From: Linyphia triangularis
Taxonomy: Eukaryota; Arthropoda; Arachnida; Araneae; Linyphiidae
Length of the DNA stretch: 64,000 nucleotides
NCBI GenBank assembly: GCA_963978545.1
Contig: OZ021723.1
Location: forward strand, 96,550,002 to 96,614,001
Direction of reading: 5' to 3'
Each line of letters starts with the position of its first letter. The stretch's first letter is position 1. The position numbers and the translations under genes were made by a program. Below the pieces are notes generated by a model. It had not been told where the DNA came from and did no database searches. It worked only from the letters and a program-made list of their open reading frames with translations. This document shows positions 61,474-64,000 of the stretch, one piece after another.

Positions 61474-61920
61474 TTAAAATTCCAAGTACGGTATGGATTC
61501 TCCTCCAAGGTGAGTTTCGCCAACAAATGACAGTCCCCGCCATTTTTTAAATGACAAGTAAATTGCCTATATTTGAAGTGGTATGTACAATTGAGATCAG
61601 AATTAGAAAAGCCGGTTTTGAGTTTAACAACTTCTGTAATAGATTTTGACTAACTGTTGCAACAACTTAGTAAAATAGTTATTGAATAATTGTAGCTACA
61701 ACTTCATGTAGTAGCTGATGCTAACTTATTGACTAACTCGTTAACTTTTTTTATATAGATACAACCATTAAACGTCCCCATAGTGTACACCAAATTACAG
61801 AGAACCTCTTGCTAACAATAACACAGTTTGGCTAAAAATACGGTTAAAATTCCAAGTACGGTACTGAATCTGCGCCAAGGTAATTTTCGCCAACAAATGA
61901 AATCCACCGCCATTTTTTTA
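61474..61920 (+). repeat. Direct repeat pair of about 78 bp, 369 bp apart
   Basis: 61474-61552 and 61843-61920 share AAAATTCCAAGTACGGTA, then CCAAGGT, TTTCGCCAACAAATGA and CCGCCATTTTTT. The second copy abuts the family B repeat at 61922. They may be ends of one element or parts of family B flanks. Between them is unassigned AT-rich sequence. Confidence 0.7.
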
Positions 61921-61921
61921 C

Positions 61922-62893
<972 letters not shown>

Positions 62894-63082
62894 TCTATGG
62901 TTGCCATAATTCAGCGCTGCTTTATGCAAACAATTCTTGGTGAAGAATCCGTAAAGTACTTGGCACCTACCAGAATTTCAGTTACATGGAAGTATAGTTT
63001 CGAAACCTAACTTTAAGTCCTCTCTTGTTCCTTTCACAATAAACATATAAACATACAATCAACTATATAGGGAACAAGTACT

Positions 63083-63225
63083 AAAGCGTAGTACCTTGTT
63101 TTTGCGATCCATGGGGATCGATCGTGTCACCTTTGGTTTCCCAGCCAGATACTCTACCCACTAGACAAAAGAGATCAGTTGTGTCTAGGAGTTGTGTCTG
63201 TTATTAGTACATGAGACCACCACAT
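63083..63225 (-). repeat. tRNA-like repeat, family S4, copy 1
   Basis: On the minus strand it has an A-box-like TAGTGGGTAGAGTATCTGG and a B-box-like GATCGATCCCC about 25 bases downstream, giving a tRNA-like head. It is preceded on the same strand by a leader with ACAACTCCTAGACACAACTG. A second copy lies 335 bp downstream in the same orientation. No CCA end and no clean tRNA clover-leaf, so this is a tRNA-derived repeat, not a tRNA gene. Confidence 0.7.
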
Positions 63226-63417
63226 AGCTTCTAACTAGTGAGTCAAGAAAGGGAAAACGATTGAGTGACTTGCTCGTGCTGCAGGGAGTCGCTGGAGGTG
63301 GCTTACTGTTTGGCAGTGAGTCACCAAAGTTGCCGAGATGATAGTGTGAAGGTCGTACAGTATTTTCAGAAGGTACCGATAGATGGCAGTAGGATGAGTT
63401 GTCCGATAGTCACCATT
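63226..63417. other. Spacer between the tRNA-like copies
   Basis: GC-richer than the surroundings, no frame of note. It may be part of a 335-bp tandemly repeated unit of which only the S4 part is well conserved. Confidence 0.35.
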
Positions 63418-63562
63418 GAAGCGTAGTAGCGTTATTTTTGCGATCGCTGGGGATCGATCGTGACTCCTTTGGTTTCTCAGAGCCAGATACTCTATCCACT
63501 AAACAAAAGAGATATCTGGTGTCTAGGAGTTATGTCTGTTATTTGTACACGACACCACCACA
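63418..63562 (-). repeat. tRNA-like repeat, family S4, copy 2
   Basis: Matches copy 1 from AAGCGTAGTA through TTTTTGCGATC, GGGGATCGATCGTG, CAGATACTCTA, CACTA-ACAAAAGAGAT and GTGTCTAGGAGTT to CCACCACA. The A-box-like word here is TAGTGGATAGAGTATCTGG. Overlapping 86- and 94-codon frames beginning in it are not protein-like. Confidence 0.7.
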
Positions 63563-64000
63563 AGTGCCATCAAAACTTCTGGTGCAACGTTTTCCAGCCC
63601 AAATACTTTCTGCAAACATTCTTAGTCATAACTTGTACCCTTTTGCCTTTGAGCTGTTCATATATTGGCTTCCCCAAATATTATCCAAGCCGCACTAGGC
63701 TTCAAAAAGAAATAAATATTCCGCTCTGTTTCTTTTGCCTCTGAGGGTTTCCCTCCAAAAACAGCGAGGGATCCTATTTGTTTTTCGCAAAACTCCGCTC
63801 TTATTCCGAAACCTTAAGAAATTGTGCCAAGTGTTTTTGAAGTAGCTATAGATCTATTTCCTCATTGGATATTGGAATTCCATCGACAGTTTGAGCACTT
63901 GGTGCCTAGGTTAAATTGAATTTCGGAAAAAAGAATATTTTGAAAACGGGTAGATGATGTCCCCAGCCGAGAGTTGGGGCAAAGTTGCTTTATATTAAAT
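63563..64000. other. Unassigned, moderately GC-richer
   Basis: Nothing recognised. The segment runs off the window end. Possible continuation of the S4-associated repeat or unique DNA. Confidence 0.3.

Noticed and set aside
63100..63178. Possible tRNA gene on the minus strand
   Set aside because: A and B boxes are present but the acceptor stem and anticodon arm do not form a normal cloverleaf, and a second degenerate copy lies next to it.

Overview
This is a strongly AT-rich eukaryotic window with no convincing intact protein-coding gene. Long A/T tracts, large microsatellites, tRNA-derived SINEs, Helitrons, LTR remnants and many small inverted-repeat DNA transposons point to an arthropod nuclear genome. 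The CCAA-tailed SINE and the degenerate transposon peptides resemble what I recall from spiders, but that is from memory and unproven. Nearly every open frame lies in a repeat or is a chance frame.

Layout. 1-9 kb: a dispersed repeat (family B, 561-1042), two inverted copies of a TA-flanked MITE (2174-2925, 3463-4189) and diverged tandem repeats. 9-20 kb: a SINE with perfect target duplications (9605-9791), a TTAA-flanked MITE (10318-10542), a near-palindromic foldback element (13873-14117), a second SINE type (16067-16352), a ~150 bp triplicated repeat, a GC-richer island (17.4-18.1 kb) and a short Helitron (18558-19104). 20-34 kb: a mariner/IS630-type remnant (21287-22216), long quiet AT-rich DNA, a SINE-like piece at 30.8 kb and a ~310 bp TA tract. 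34-45 kb: a TTAA element (34008-34722), a 2.1 kb inverted repeat carrying two broken 5' halves of one transposon gene (35153-37242), a hAT-like MITE, an LTR-PBS-LTR relic (39000-40298), another TTAA element (41441-42015) and a 1.9 kb Helitron (42322-44255) with a MITE nested in it. 45-58 kb: a 12-bp minisatellite, further MITEs, family B copies, a SINE, a dead Tc1 transposase, a 2.5 kb element with 8-bp target duplications and a nested SINE (53976-56507), and a solo LTR (56835-57300). 58-64 kb: family B copies, a TTAA MITE, a 5'-truncated SINE, a (ATT)n array and a duplicated tRNA-like repeat.

The strongest structural results are insertions whose two ends and target duplications can be read directly: four SINEs of one family, one SINE of a second, five TTAA-bounded elements with five different terminal repeats, three TA-bounded MITEs, two Helitrons inserted between A and T, one 8-bp-TSD transposon and two LTR insertions. 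The most interesting candidate is the 8-bp-TSD transposon and the related inverted pair at 35-37 kb. Their coding remnants look like one poorly described arthropod repeat protein family.

Possible non-repeat content is limited to a 68-bp candidate exon (37743-37810), a 38-bp candidate microexon (45909-45946) and several GC-richer unique patches that may be conserved non-coding DNA. None of these can be proven from this sequence alone.
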